Source: Odontesthes bonariensis
Taxonomy: Eukaryota; Chordata; Actinopteri; Atheriniformes; Atherinopsidae
Direction of reading: 5' to 3'
Assembly: GCF_027942865.1 (NCBI RefSeq)
Contig: NC_134509.1
Coordinates: 13,852,017 to 13,916,016 of the forward strand
DNA: 64,000 bases
How positions within the stretch are numbered: position 1 is the first letter of the stretch; every line of letters starts with the position of its first letter. This document shows, piece by piece, positions 63,979 to 64,000 of this stretch. Position numbers and translations under genes: made by a program. The notes beneath the pieces were generated by a model that was not told the origin of the DNA, ran no database searches, and worked only from the letters and a program-made list of their open reading frames with translations.

Positions 63979-64000
63979 ATTATTGCTATAGCAGCTGTGC

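Overview
The window is vertebrate nuclear DNA, almost certainly from a ray-finned (teleost) fish. Genes are split by GT-AG introns, the intergenic DNA is AT-rich with microsatellites and cut-and-paste transposon remnants typical of fish, and the gene order foxe1 - trmo - hemgn - anp32b matches the block I know from human 9q22. Names rest on translated exons compared with family sequences I remember. No search was run, so the species is not assigned.

Layout. Positions 1-6060 hold the 3' end of an endophilin-A gene (sh3gl2-like, + strand): a row of tiny in-phase microexons that encode an Arg-Ser-Pro unit, the terminal SH3 exon (3569-3765) and a 2.3 kb 3' UTR. Positions 6.1-27.4 kb are a gene desert upstream of foxe1. 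It holds a non-autonomous piggyBac-type element with intact ends (9510-10832), a decayed Pao/BEL retrotransposon (about 19.3-19.96 kb), microsatellites and several complex stretches that may be regulatory. foxe1 (27738-28838, +) has its coding sequence in one exon behind a probable 5' UTR intron. spag5/astrin (30848-43835, -) has 24 coding exons that I could join in phase, about 1675 aa. trmo (45557-50016, -) has six exons and 459 aa. hemgn (52052-53872, -) has four exons and 328 aa. anp32b (56156-63491, +) has seven exons and 266 aa, and its poly(A) signal lies at the very end of the window.

The genes do not form one pathway. sh3gl2 acts in synaptic vesicle endocytosis, foxe1 is a forkhead transcription factor, spag5 is a spindle/kinetochore coiled-coil protein, trmo methylates tRNA, hemgn is an erythroid nuclear regulator and anp32b is an acidic LRR histone chaperone.

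Most worth following up: (1) the tandem family of 12-15 nt microexons in the endophilin linker, which could give a splice-tunable (ARSP)n repeat just before the SH3 domain; (2) a four-copy GGE-containing repeat in the giant exon of spag5; (3) spag5 lying inside the foxe1-trmo block; (4) the piggyBac derivative with four internal hairpin repeats and a transposase N-terminal relic; (5) an AT-hook-like core and a duplicated Ala-Pro module in hemgn.
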